Origin: Alphaproteobacteria bacterium UBA6038
GTDB taxonomy: Bacteria > Pseudomonadota > Alphaproteobacteria > Micropepsales > Micropepsaceae
Assembly: GCA_002429315.1 (NCBI GenBank)
Contig: DIZC01000091.1
Coordinates: 1 to 41,927, forward strand
Reading direction: 5' to 3'
DNA: 41,927 bases
The first letter of the stretch is position 1; each line of letters opens with the position of its first letter. The notes under the pieces were generated by a model, which was given only the letters and a program-made list of their open reading frames with translations, was not told the DNA's origin and did not search any database. The translations under genes and the position numbers were made by a program. Below, piece after piece: positions 26,711 to 35,086 of the stretch.

Positions 26711-27904
26711 TCAGTGGAGGCGGGCCGTTCCCTCCTTGATGGCGTTCCAGGCGCGGCGATAGCGCAGCAGCAGCCAGCGGTTCAGTTGGCCCTGAGCGCC
26801 CTCCTGCCAGGAGTAGCGGCCGCGCACGGCATAGCGCGAGCGCAAGCCCTCCTGCACGCGCTCGTCCACATGCATGTCCTGCGCGATGATTTTTTTCGCG
26901 GAGGTCATGATCATTTCGAGCCGGTGCTCGAATGCCGGATCCTGCGGAGCGCCGGGCGCCACCAGAATGCCGGTGTCCTGCTCCATGCTGTCCACCGTCA
27001 ACGGCCGCAGGATGAGATAGATCACTAGATCGCTGGTCATCACCAGCGACAGCGTCGGTGGAATGTTGGCGAACGTCATCCGCCCGCGATCTTCCTCCGT
27101 CAGATGCGGAAACACGGGCAGGACCGCACGTTGGGTCGGGTTGAAACTGGCGTCGGGATGCAAGGTGCCGTTGAAGCGGAGGAAGCCGGCATCGGTGGGA
27201 TCGGCATCGGGAAATACCGCCCGCTCGCTCGGCACGAAATCGTGCAGCGGCCCGCGATGCAGCTTGCTCGCGTGATAGCCGTCATTGTTGTTCTCGAACA
27301 TCACCTTCCAGTTCCACGGAAAGCGGCCGGTCATGGGAGAGAGAGTCTCGGCCTCGGCAATCCGGTAATTGGCGATGGCCGACGAGACGGCGGCTAGGCG
27401 CGGCGCCAGCGGCGCCGCATCGGAATCGAAATTGATGAAGATGAAACCTTGCCAGATTTCCACGTTGAAGGGCGCAAGCCTTATCGCGCGCTTGTCGAAG
27501 CCGCAGGTGCGGTCCATGGCCGGCGCGTTCACCAGCTCGCCGGTGAGCGAATAGACCCAGTGATGGTACGGGCAGACGAATCCGCGCGTATTGCCGGCGC
27601 CTTCGGCCACCAGCATGCCGCGGTGCTGGCACACGCTCGACATGGCGTGGATTTCGCCGGCGCGGTCCCGCGTCACCACGATGGGTTCGCCGACGATCCG
27701 GGTGGTGAAATAGTCGCCCGGCTGCTTCACCTGCGCTTCGCGGCCGACGCACAGCCATTCGTGATTGAATGCCGCTTCCTGCTCGAACTTGAAGAATTCC
27801 GCATCCGTGTAGCAGAGAGGCGGCAGCGTCTCCGCGTTTAGGATGTCTCCATCGGAGCTCTCCAGATCGGCAAAAAACGCATCGGTCAGCAGGTTGTTCG
27901 GCAT
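26711..27904 (-). CDS. Rieske ring-hydroxylating oxygenase, alpha subunit
   Basis: A 397-residue Rieske non-haem iron oxygenase. The [2Fe-2S] Rieske site is C92-x-H94 (SVCQHRGM) and C111-x2-H114 (CPYHHW). The mononuclear iron site is in ENNNDGYHASKLH (H211, H216; D208 as electron bridge). The length and layout fit aromatic-ring hydroxylases and O- or N-demethylases. No ferredoxin, reductase or beta subunit gene is near, so electrons must come from elsewhere. The ATG at 27904 is divergent from the TauD gene at 28103 across 198 bases that contain no further gene. It likely performs the first hydroxylation or demethylation of the substrate. Confidence 0.9.
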   Translation of the reverse strand: MPNNLLTDAFFADLESSDGDILNAETLPPLCYTDAEFFKFEQEAAFNHEWLCVGREAQVKQPGDYFTTRIVGEPIVVTRDRAGEIHAMSSVCQHRGMLVAEGAGNTRGFVCPYHHWVYSLTGELVNAPAMDRTCGFDKRAIRLAPFNVEIWQGFIFINFDSDAAPLAPRLAAVSSAIANYRIAEAETLSPMTGRFPWNWKVMFENNNDGYHASKLHRGPLHDFVPSERAVFPDADPTDAGFLRFNGTLHPDASFNPTQRAVLPVFPHLTEEDRGRMTFANIPPTLSLVMTSDLVIYLILRPLTVDSMEQDTGILVAPGAPQDPAFEHRLEMIMTSAKKIIAQDMHVDERVQEGLRSRYAVRGRYSWQEGAQGQLNRWLLLRYRRAWNAIKEGTARLH

Positions 27905-28102
27905 CGTCGGTTCAGGCCCTTTGCGCCCGGTTGAAGCTTAGCCATCGGGCGCAGACGGTCTTGCCCGTACATGCACCGGGAATGTGTCGCCTTTGAACCG
28001 GAAGGGGCGAGGCGCAGCGCTGGCGCAAAAGCGCAGGTCGCGTGGGGGCAAGACGCGCTCCCGTATGCCGCGGTAGCGTGCCCCGCGCCAGAGGAGCATC
28101 TC

Positions 28103-28954
28103 ATGTCCGTCGCGACTCTCGAGATTCAGGAACTGAAGCCCGGCTTCGGCGCCGAGATCTTTGGCGTAGATTTGCACCAAGCGGCGGCGGCCGACCGCGC
28201 AGCGGCCGTGGATGTGTTTCAGCGGCACGGCGCGATCCTGCTGCGCGACCAGAAGCTCACGCCCGAGGACCTCGAGACCTTTGTTGCGTCGTTCGGGCAC
28301 CCGGAAGATCACACGTTAAAGGAATTCACCCTGCCGGGTCATCCGAAAGTCTACATTCTGTCCAACCGGACGGAGAACGGTAAGCCCATCGGCGCGCACA
28401 ATGACGGCGTCGGCTGGCACACCGATTACAGTTACAAGGCCGAGCCGGTGATGTGCACCATGCTGTACGCGGTGGAGGTTCCACCGGAGGGCTCCGACAC
28501 GCTCATCGCCGATGGCTGCGCGGCGTGGAAGGCGTTGAGTCCCGAGAAGCAGGCGCAACTCTCGAGCCTGAAGCTGCATCACAGCTATCAGCATTTCATG
28601 GCGACCCGCCAGTACGGCGCGCGCGAGTTACCGGAAGAGATCAAGCGCGCTAATCCGGATGTGATTCACCCGCTGATCCGCACCCATCCGGCCAATGGAC
28701 GCAAGGCGCTGTGGCCGTCCACCGGAACCGTCATTGAAGTGGTCGGCATGCCCAACCCGGACGGCCTCGAACTGGTGGATGAATTGGTCGAGTTCATGAC
28801 GCGGGAGCAGTTCGTTTATCGCCACAAATGGAAGGTTGGCGACCTGCTCATGTGGGACAACCGCTGTACGCTGCATACCGGCACGCTGTACGACGATACG
28901 AAATATTTCCGCACCATGTACCGCCTGTGGGCGCGCGGCGACCGGCCGTACTAA
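28103..28954 (+). CDS. TauD/TfdA-family Fe(II)/2-oxoglutarate dioxygenase, second copy
   Basis: A 283-residue alpha-ketoglutarate-dependent dioxygenase of the TauD/TfdA family. It has H106 and D108 in GVGWHTDYS, a distal histidine in DNRCTLHTGTLYD, and a late arginine in YFRTMYRLWARGD for 2-oxoglutarate. It begins MSVATLEIQELKPGFGAEIF with a GAGGAG stretch upstream. It shares the same fold but little detailed sequence with the copy at 24811, so it should have a different substrate. It stands alone on the plus strand between the divergent Rieske gene and the convergent acyl-CoA ligase gene. Confidence 0.88.
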   Translation: MSVATLEIQELKPGFGAEIFGVDLHQAAAADRAAAVDVFQRHGAILLRDQKLTPEDLETFVASFGHPEDHTLKEFTLPGHPKVYILSNRTENGKPIGAHNDGVGWHTDYSYKAEPVMCTMLYAVEVPPEGSDTLIADGCAAWKALSPEKQAQLSSLKLHHSYQHFMATRQYGARELPEEIKRANPDVIHPLIRTHPANGRKALWPSTGTVIEVVGMPNPDGLELVDELVEFMTREQFVYRHKWKVGDLLMWDNRCTLHTGTLYDDTKYFRTMYRLWARGDRPY

Positions 28955-28966
28955 GCCTCGCAATTT

Positions 28967-30478
28967 TCAGGTTTCGCGGTTGAGCCGCTCGGCGAGCTCG
29001 CGCTTTAGAACCTTGCCGTAACTGTTCTTCGGCAGCTCCGTCACAAAGACATAACGCTTCGGCCGCTTGAAGCGCGCGATGTAGGACTGGCAGTGCGCGT
29101 CCAGTGCAGCTTCGTCCACCTCGGCTCCTGCGTCCCGCACGACGAACGCCACCACGATCTCACCCCATTCGGCATCGCGCGCGCCGATTACGCTGACTTG
29201 GGCAACGCCGGGGCAGGTCAGCAGCAGGTCCTCGATTTCGCGCGGATAGACGTTGGTGCCGCCGGAGATGATCACGTCTTTGGAGCGGTCGCGCAGCGTG
29301 AGCCGGCCGCTCGCGTCCATGAATCCCATGTCGCCGGTGAGCAGCCATCCGTTGAGGAACGCTGCCTCAGTCGCTCCGGGATTGTTCCAGTAGCCGGACA
29401 TCACGACGTCCCCGCGGCAAACGATTTCCCCAATCTCGCCTGCAGATAATGGATTGCCGTTTGCGTCCACCACCGCAACTTCGACGCCGCTCCGCGGCCA
29501 GCCTACGGAGCTGAGCTTCGCGTCGTCCGCGCTTTCATGATCGGCGCGGGTGAGCCCGGTGATGGTCATAGGGGACTCGCCCTGGCCGTAGAGCTGCTGG
29601 AACACCGGGCCGAAGGTCTCGAGCGATTTTTTGATCTCATCGAGATACATCGGACCGCCGCCATAAAGGATACTGCGCAGCCCCTTCGGCCTTCGCCCCT
29701 GCCGCTCGGCTTCCATGCGCAGCCGGCGGACCATGGTGGGGGCGAGGAATGCGCCGACGTTCTCGTGTGCATTGCACAGGTCGAGAAATTCCGCAGGATC
29801 GAAACCGCCGGAGGCGGGAACGATCTGCCGGGCGCCGCGCGCGACATAGGGCAGGATATAGAGCCCGGAGCCGTGCGACAGCGGCGCGGCATGCAGGATG
29901 CCGTCCTCCGGGCGGAGCGATTCGAAATCGGCCAGATGCGCGATCGTCATCGACATCAGGTTGCGATGGGTCAGCATCGCACCCTTTGATCTTCCGGTGG
30001 TGCCGCTGGTGTAGAACAGCCAGGCGAGCGCATCCGGCGAAGTGTCCGCGGGTTGCGCTGTCTCCAGGTTCAGCAGGCCCACGTATTCGGCCGACGCGAT
30101 CCCGACGAAGCGGCAGGAGTGCTCTTCAGGGTCGAGCGCTTGCTGTAAAATGGCCGAATCACCGCTGATGAAGACAAAGCTCGCGCCGGCGTCTTTCAGG
30201 ATTTGCGCGATTTCGCGCGGATGCAGCTTCACATTGACCGGAACCGCAACGAGCCCCGCCGCCCAGATGGCGAACAGAATTTCCGGATACTCCGGACAGT
30301 TCTTCGCCACCACCGCGATGCGCGCACCCGACGGCATCTCCGCCCGCAAGCTCGCGGCAAGACGCAGCGCGCGGTCATGCAAAGCCGCCCAGTCGCAAAT
30401 CAGTTTTTCACCGCGAAAAATTGCCGGTTGCGCGGCGTATCGGCGCGCAGTTCTGTCGAGCAGCGAAAAGACATTCAT
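28967..30478 (-). CDS. AMP-dependent acyl-CoA synthetase/ligase
   Basis: A 503-residue class I adenylate-forming enzyme that activates a carboxylic acid to its CoA thioester through an acyl-AMP. Core motifs are YTSGTTGRSKGAMLTHRN (P loop), YGQGESPMT (adenine-binding motif), GWLLTGDMGFMD (ribose-binding aspartate), RSKDVIISGGTNVYPREIED (hinge) and the catalytic lysine in PKNSYGKVLKRELAE. The ATG at 30478 begins MNVFSLLDRTARRYAAQPA. It is 78 bases downstream of the HAD gene on the same strand. It probably feeds a ring-cleavage product carboxylate into central CoA metabolism. Confidence 0.9.
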   Translation of the reverse strand: MNVFSLLDRTARRYAAQPAIFRGEKLICDWAALHDRALRLAASLRAEMPSGARIAVVAKNCPEYPEILFAIWAAGLVAVPVNVKLHPREIAQILKDAGASFVFISGDSAILQQALDPEEHSCRFVGIASAEYVGLLNLETAQPADTSPDALAWLFYTSGTTGRSKGAMLTHRNLMSMTIAHLADFESLRPEDGILHAAPLSHGSGLYILPYVARGARQIVPASGGFDPAEFLDLCNAHENVGAFLAPTMVRRLRMEAERQGRRPKGLRSILYGGGPMYLDEIKKSLETFGPVFQQLYGQGESPMTITGLTRADHESADDAKLSSVGWPRSGVEVAVVDANGNPLSAGEIGEIVCRGDVVMSGYWNNPGATEAAFLNGWLLTGDMGFMDASGRLTLRDRSKDVIISGGTNVYPREIEDLLLTCPGVAQVSVIGARDAEWGEIVVAFVVRDAGAEVDEAALDAHCQSYIARFKRPKRYVFVTELPKNSYGKVLKRELAERLNRET

Positions 30479-30556
30479 GGTAGCCGGACGCGAGTGAATA
30501 GGGCCGAGCGAAGCATCGGCCAAGCGTGCGCGCAAGAGATTAGCGCCCGCGTTCCG

Positions 30557-31249
30557 TCATTCCAGTGCCCGGATGAGTGCCGCTGCTTCCGTCCAGTCCG
30601 CAATAAGTCGCTCGGCCCCGGTGGCGATCAATCGTTTGCCGCCGGCTTCGTCCATATGTCCGCCGCCGCGAAAGCCCCATACGCGCATGCCTGCCCCGAC
30701 TGCCGCGGCGATGCCATTCACACTATCTTCGAGGACCAGACATTCTTCTGGCCGGACCGCCAGAGCTGCGGCGGCGTGCAGGAAAATGTCCGGCGCGGGT
30801 TTTGAGCGTGCCACATGCTCTGCACAGTAAATGTGTGGTGCAAAATGGTCCCACATCTGCAGTTTGCGCAGTTTGAGTTCAAGCGCTTGGCTCGTGCTGG
30901 AGCTGGCGATCGCCTTCTTGTGCCGAAGACGTGATATACAGGAAAGCGCCCCCGGCACTTCTTGCAGCTGCTCCTGCATGGCGGCGAGATAGCGCGCGTG
31001 CATCGCGGGTTCGATTTCGGCGCGTATGGAGCGTCCAAGTCGCGTCAGGCCGTCCCTTTCCAGCGCCTCGAAGAACGCCGGGTAGCTCAATCCCGTGAAG
31101 CGCTCGCGAAACTCCGCATTATCGTAAGCGAGACCGATTTCCGCGAGCACACGAGTTTCAATTTCATGCGCAAGCACTTCGGAATCTGCGAGCACACCGT
31201 CGCAATCGAACAGAATCGCCAAAACGCGTGTACGCCGCTCCACGGACAT
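30557..31249 (-). CDS. HAD-superfamily phosphatase/phosphomutase (beta-PGM-like)
   Basis: A 230-residue haloacid-dehalogenase-superfamily hydrolase, subfamily with an alpha-helical cap. Motif I is LFDCDGVLADSE (nucleophile and acid aspartates), motif II the serine stretch IASSSTSQ, motif III the lysine in ARSKPAPDIF, and motif IV LVLEDSVNGIAAA. Members dephosphorylate sugar phosphates, phosphoglycolate or nucleotides, or isomerise glucose phosphates. It is the leftmost gene of a small minus-strand pair with the acyl-CoA ligase and marks the end of the catabolic locus. With ribokinase elsewhere in the locus, a sugar-phosphate role is possible. Confidence 0.87.
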   Translation of the reverse strand: MSVERRTRVLAILFDCDGVLADSEVLAHEIETRVLAEIGLAYDNAEFRERFTGLSYPAFFEALERDGLTRLGRSIRAEIEPAMHARYLAAMQEQLQEVPGALSCISRLRHKKAIASSSTSQALELKLRKLQMWDHFAPHIYCAEHVARSKPAPDIFLHAAAALAVRPEECLVLEDSVNGIAAAVGAGMRVWGFRGGGHMDEAGGKRLIATGAERLIADWTEAAALIRALE

Positions 31250-31378
31250 AAGTCGAAATTATCAGATGCGCCGGCCAGAAGCAGCCGGTCGCGATTGCAG
31301 CCGCTTGATCTCGGTCTTCGGTACCAAACGGCCCGCAAATACCCAATATGGGATATTCCGGCTCCCGCTGCTGAAAAT

Positions 31379-31395
31379 AAATTGGTGGGCCCGGC
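31379..31395 (-). repeat. short tRNA 3'-terminal scrap, copy D
   Basis: The 17 bases AAATTGGTGGGCCCGGC match the 3' acceptor end of the tRNA fragments plus the adjoining base context of copy C (35449-35465). The match does not extend into the T arm. It lies at the boundary between the catabolic locus and the defence genes. It may be a decayed att remnant; at 17 bases chance is not excluded. Confidence 0.4.
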
Positions 31396-31454
31396 GGGAT
31401 GAAAAAGCGAACCTCTTCATATCCGTTCCCAGGTCCAATTCTACCAGGAATCCT

Positions 31455-31571
31455 CCGGGTTTTCGCGAAGGCACTCTAACTGCCCGTATACGCGAAGTCC
31501 TCGCGGCAAAGGGCAAACCGATGCGCCCTATTGAGCTCGTCCACACTCTCCAGCTTCCGCGAGAAGGATGA
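31455..31571 (+). pseudogene. possible remnant of a winged-helix protein
   Basis: A short plus-strand segment encodes GTLTARIREVLAAKGKPMRP followed by IELVHTLQL and a stop at 31571. The pattern of a helix followed by GKPM-x-IELV is like the N-terminal winged-helix segment of small regulatory or antitoxin-like proteins. Nothing upstream gives a proper start, and the frame simply reads in from the tRNA scrap D. The rest of the 350-bp gap from 31250 to 31598 shows nothing else. It may be noise. Confidence 0.25.
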
Positions 31572-31593
31572 GCCACGAATATAACCGGAATCA
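31571..31593. repeat. direct repeat flanking the Lit-like gene, left copy
   Basis: AGCCACG, then a short variable stretch, then ATAACCGGAATCA. The same arrangement occurs at 32657-32680. The two lie immediately outside the stop and start of the peptidase gene at 31599-32552, each directly behind the 3' end of a minus-strand gene. Confidence 0.5.
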
Positions 31594-31598
31594 AAAGC

Positions 31599-32552
31599 CT
31601 ATCCGGCCATGTATCGCTGTAGCTTGATCGCCGCCTCGGTCAGAAATTCCGACGAGTTTTGGAAGGGCGTTTCGGGGTTGGACCACCCCCCTTGTGGGTC
31701 GATCCAGACTTGGATCGAATGAGCGATGATCTCTGCCGCCGCGCTATCTCGCGCCAACCCAAGACGATCAAAACACTCGAAGAGTCGTTCAGCTACTGGT
31801 GGGTGCGTTACGGCGCGGATACCCACATGCTTCTCATAGAGGCCGATCCAGAGGATCGCAATCCCCATGAAGATTCCCCGTGCCTCAAGCTCAAGCTCTT
31901 CCTTCGCGGGGTTTTGCCCAGGAAGTCGGGCCGGGTCACTTTCGAGCGGGCCTTTAAGCCACTCAGTCGCTTTGGCATCCGCCTGTTGCTCGTATCCCAG
32001 CGTAGTGGTTTCGCCTACCTCCGGCGCGCCATGACCTAGCACGATATGGGCGAGTTCATGCCGGAGTATCCAAGCGAAAGCCCCAAGCAAGAACCGGTTG
32101 CCAGTTAAATCATCTTCATTGTTCGCATTCGCTTCCGGGCGCGGAGCCCAGGGCATCCACTCCGGCTCACTATTTGCTCCAAAGCGTAAGTCGCTTTTCG
32201 AAAGTCGCCGCGATAGCTCCAGCAGAAATAGACCTCTTTCAAGTTCCGAGCCCGCAGGAATTTCGAGGCGCTCTAGTTTCGCCCTGGTGCCATCAAACAT
32301 GCGCCTGCTCAGGCGAGCAAACCCCTGAGACGATGCCCACAAGCTCGCTATCCCATTCCAAGTCACGCGTATTCGACGTGCGTCCGGAAGCGCCGCGAAT
32401 TCCGCGTTGATCTTTCCATCGAGCGCGCGATCCGCGATCTCCAACGTAACATCCGTAGCGGATTCTCCTGCCGCTGTTTTCGCACGCTCGAAAGCCGCGC
32501 GTAGCTCGGCCTCGAACGGTCCAAAGAGATGTGTCAAAATCAGTTTCACCAT
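31599..32552 (-). CDS. Lit-family metallopeptidase (peptidase U49)
   Basis: A 317-residue soluble zinc peptidase. The motif AWILRHELAHIVLGH has HExxH at residues 165-169. It is followed by YEQQADAKATEWLKG, whose ADxxAxxW pattern carries the likely third metal ligand region. The E. coli phage-exclusion protein Lit, as I recall it, has closely matching segments at the same places: AWILHHEISHVVLQH, EREADSHATKWILG and a later THPAAYERI, here THPPVAERL. Lit cleaves elongation factor Tu during T4 infection and stops translation. The length is also close to Lit (297). It is the last gene of a three-gene minus-strand set behind an unknown gene and a HEPN gene, 134 bases from its upstream neighbour. 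An abortive-infection effector role is likely; the target is not shown. Confidence 0.78.
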   Translation of the reverse strand: MVKLILTHLFGPFEAELRAAFERAKTAAGESATDVTLEIADRALDGKINAEFAALPDARRIRVTWNGIASLWASSQGFARLSRRMFDGTRAKLERLEIPAGSELERGLFLLELSRRLSKSDLRFGANSEPEWMPWAPRPEANANNEDDLTGNRFLLGAFAWILRHELAHIVLGHGAPEVGETTTLGYEQQADAKATEWLKGPLESDPARLPGQNPAKEELELEARGIFMGIAILWIGLYEKHVGIRAVTHPPVAERLFECFDRLGLARDSAAAEIIAHSIQVWIDPQGGWSNPETPFQNSSEFLTEAAIKLQRYMAG

Positions 32553-32656
32553 TGGTCAATCCTACGCCGAGAACCTGAAAGTGTAAGATGGCTGCCGAAC
32601 TTCCGAAGATTGATCGTGCGCTGTTAGGCGTGCTAAGACATTGAGCGAGCCGGTGC

Positions 32657-32680
32657 AGCCACGGAGAATAACCGGAATCA
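32657..32680. repeat. direct repeat flanking the Lit-like gene, right copy
   Basis: AGCCACGGAGAATAACCGGA followed by ATCA, matching 31571-31593 apart from a small length difference in the middle. It sits in the 134-bp gap between the unknown gene and the Lit-like gene, which holds no other recognisable feature. Confidence 0.5.
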
Positions 32681-32686
32681 GGTTCC

Positions 32687-33715
32687 CTATTCTTCCGTCT
32701 CTTCGGCAATCGACCGAACCACGGGCGTAAGCACATCCCCTCGGCTCAATCCGAGGCTCAGACTGGTTGGGAGTTGCTCAATCGCTATGAGGGCTGTGTT
32801 GTCCGTGATGATCCGGTTGTCGTGTAGGACCACGTATGAGGGATACCAGATCGACGCTCCTGAATTGAACTCATACACAAGCTGTCTCGGGGGCAAGCCT
32901 CGGTGTTTGAGCTTCGCGATCAACGCAGCAGCTTGGGCCGCCGCAGCGGGAAGGAGATCGTGCGCCGCATAGTGGACCTTCACGTCCTTACCACGAAAGA
33001 GAAACGAAACCTGACACCCGTCTTGATGGGTGTGGATGTCGAGCACGGGGTTGTCGCGATCTGACAACCTGCCGAGCAGTTTTCGCACCCACTTATGGAT
33101 TCCGGCATAGGTGTCCTTGCCTGCTTCCGATGCTATCGAGGTTATGAACGGCGCCCAGACAACGGCGAGATAGATCAAGCCGATCCGGATCAATTCATGA
33201 GTGGCGTCCGCCGCATTGTGCGAGAGGTCAGTCTGCCTTATCGGCAGCGGCGCATCTTGAGAAATACTTGCGAGCCAAGCCGTGTCCACCTCTCTCGGAT
33301 CGGTCGCAACTTGAATCCAGCCGCCCTCTGGAAGCACCGGCAATCGTGCCGGAGGCGGTACTGACTCAGCGGGATCAACGTCGAGCTTCGAGAAATCCAG
33401 GACATCCCCTTCCGCGTAATAGCCGAGGATCGCGGCAACGAACTGCTCCCCACTAGCTGTCTCGAACAAAGCAGCTTCCAGAACCTGTCCCTTCGGACGA
33501 CCGGGATCATGCCCGTGGAGCAAAATGTGCGGGCTGTCATTGATCTTCCGTGCCAGCGCAACAGGATCGACCGGAACCAAAAGTTCTCCGTCCGCACCTC
33601 GCACGTCTGACCAGATCACAGCCGAAACAATTTGTCCAAAAACTCCCTGCGAGTGACGGCGGCGAGCAGCTTCAACCCATTCACGCGCAGCCGGAGTATC
33701 CAAGAGGCTAGCCAC
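32687..33715 (-). CDS. protein of unknown function, middle gene of HEPN/Lit cluster
   Basis: A 342-residue protein I do not recognise. It starts at a GTG at 33715 (ASLLDTPAAREWVEAARRRH), 17 bases after the HEPN gene stop, so the two are cotranscribed. Visible features are an N-terminal region with SPHILLHGHDPGRPKGQV, followed by an acidic stretch and SVPPPARLP. A hydrophobic segment LIRIGLIYLAVVWAPFITSI near residue 180 could be a membrane helix or a buried core helix. The C-terminal beta-rich part contains VLDIHTHQDGCQVSFLFRGK and a final SLSLGLSRGDVLTPVVRSIA. No catalytic signature is certain. Position between a putative RNase and a putative protease suggests a sensor, adaptor or immunity role; this is inference from neighbours only. 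Confidence 0.7.
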   Translation of the reverse strand: MASLLDTPAAREWVEAARRRHSQGVFGQIVSAVIWSDVRGADGELLVPVDPVALARKINDSPHILLHGHDPGRPKGQVLEAALFETASGEQFVAAILGYYAEGDVLDFSKLDVDPAESVPPPARLPVLPEGGWIQVATDPREVDTAWLASISQDAPLPIRQTDLSHNAADATHELIRIGLIYLAVVWAPFITSIASEAGKDTYAGIHKWVRKLLGRLSDRDNPVLDIHTHQDGCQVSFLFRGKDVKVHYAAHDLLPAAAAQAAALIAKLKHRGLPPRQLVYEFNSGASIWYPSYVVLHDNRIITDNTALIAIEQLPTSLSLGLSRGDVLTPVVRSIAEETEE

Positions 33716-33732
33716 CTAACACTCACAATGTG

Positions 33733-34965
33733 TCATGAGGGCGCCCCCGGTGGACCGCCGACAATGAGACGCTGCCAATCGATCATACACTTTAGCTCGA
33801 TTGCTTTCCTAATAAGTAATTTGGAAATCTCAGTTGCACGGGCGATGGTCGTGCCGGTCTTCGAGCTACGTTCGATGGTGCCCGAATGAACCGCGCGGGA
33901 GCGCAACTCATAGAGCTTTTTCAGCGACTTCTGAATCTCCAACCGTTCCGCTTCATCGTTGCCGATCAGCCACGCACCCCGGATGCTAAGCCGGAAGCTC
34001 AACTCTCCCGGATCGTTGTCGCCGAGAAGGAGAGATTCCAGCGCGATGCCTAGATCGATTGCGCGGTCAGCGAAGTCACCTTCGCGTCCTGCGCGCCCAA
34101 GGCGATCCAGCGGAATCCGCAAGACCCTATTCCGCTTCTGTGGATCGAGCGCGAAATAGGACGCGGCAAGCGCCTCTGCATCACCTCGGGATATGCTCGC
34201 GTCGCGTCCCCAATGTTCTCCAGATTGAGAGAACTGCCATCCACCACTCATTCCCGCTGAGAGAAACCAGTTGTCCGATTGAACCCAGAACATATGGTAG
34301 TGGGGATGGACACCCATGACCGCAAGAAGATCGAACGCTTCCGCGAGTAACATCTGGGCAGCGTCGGTTGGAACGCGTGCAGCCATATCCTCGGGTGGCT
34401 GTGGGCTCTTGGGGCGATAGAATACCGGGCCGAATTTGAATCGCGTCACGAGCGCATACGGGATAGCGAAGCGCGGTCCCATTGCATTGAACGGCCCTTG
34501 CCCCAACGCGATCCCGCGCTGCATCGACTGGGGCACGTCCGCCATGGGAATGAGGCGAACATCCGGGCCTAACTGGATCGGGACATCGGTCGTGACGCCC
34601 GCGATCCCCATGACCGCAATCGCTTCAGTCTCATTCGCGCGGATCGCCTCGATAAACGCCTTTACGGTCCCAGCGACATCTTGAGTCACGATTGCTCGTG
34701 CGAGCAAAACGCGCGCGATGTTCGGCAATCCGACGCTCACACCTCCGCCGTGGGGGACGTTGGCGAAGGTGCCGTCGAATGCAGCCATTCCGGGGTCTTG
34801 TTTGAGATCGGCAACGTAGGCATCGAAATTCGCCGCCTCGATACCCACATCAGTTTGAGTTCGGACAAAGCTCGCATCTGGGCCTAAAAAATCCTGCGCC
34901 GGGGCCGCGACGGCGCCCCCTGCGATGGCCTTTTCGACGGCCTGGATGAGAATATTCGCGTCCAT
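33733..34965 (-). CDS. ApeA-like HEPN-domain protein
   Basis: A 410-residue protein starting MDANILIQAVEKAIAGGAVA. The C-terminal 130 residues look like the ApeA-type HEPN domain: a helix with RAIDLGIALESLLLGDNDPG, a second helix ELSFRLSIRGAWLIGNDEAE, and the motif LYELRSRAVHSG, which fits the HEPN RNase signature R-x4-H (R355, H360). HEPN domains of this type are metal-independent RNases in toxin-antitoxin and abortive-infection systems. The N-terminal 270 residues are not recognised and may be the sensor. It is the first gene of the HEPN, unknown, Lit-like set. A serine recombinase remnant begins about 120 bases upstream on the other strand. Confidence 0.75.
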   Translation of the reverse strand: MDANILIQAVEKAIAGGAVAAPAQDFLGPDASFVRTQTDVGIEAANFDAYVADLKQDPGMAAFDGTFANVPHGGGVSVGLPNIARVLLARAIVTQDVAGTVKAFIEAIRANETEAIAVMGIAGVTTDVPIQLGPDVRLIPMADVPQSMQRGIALGQGPFNAMGPRFAIPYALVTRFKFGPVFYRPKSPQPPEDMAARVPTDAAQMLLAEAFDLLAVMGVHPHYHMFWVQSDNWFLSAGMSGGWQFSQSGEHWGRDASISRGDAEALAASYFALDPQKRNRVLRIPLDRLGRAGREGDFADRAIDLGIALESLLLGDNDPGELSFRLSIRGAWLIGNDEAERLEIQKSLKKLYELRSRAVHSGTIERSSKTGTTIARATEISKLLIRKAIELKCMIDWQRLIVGGPPGAPS

Positions 34966-35086
34966 ACAAATACTTAGGTGAATCTGGCCCGTGCATACGG
35001 CAAACGAGGCACACCGCTATTCTATCGCGATTCGACTCGGGCGAGCAGAACTCAAGGTCCCCGCCTAGAAGGCCATGCCATGACGT

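Noticed and set aside
31266..31571. A complete 101-residue gene through tRNA scrap D
   Set aside because: Only the last 35 residues look protein-like and there is no credible start; kept only as a weak remnant.
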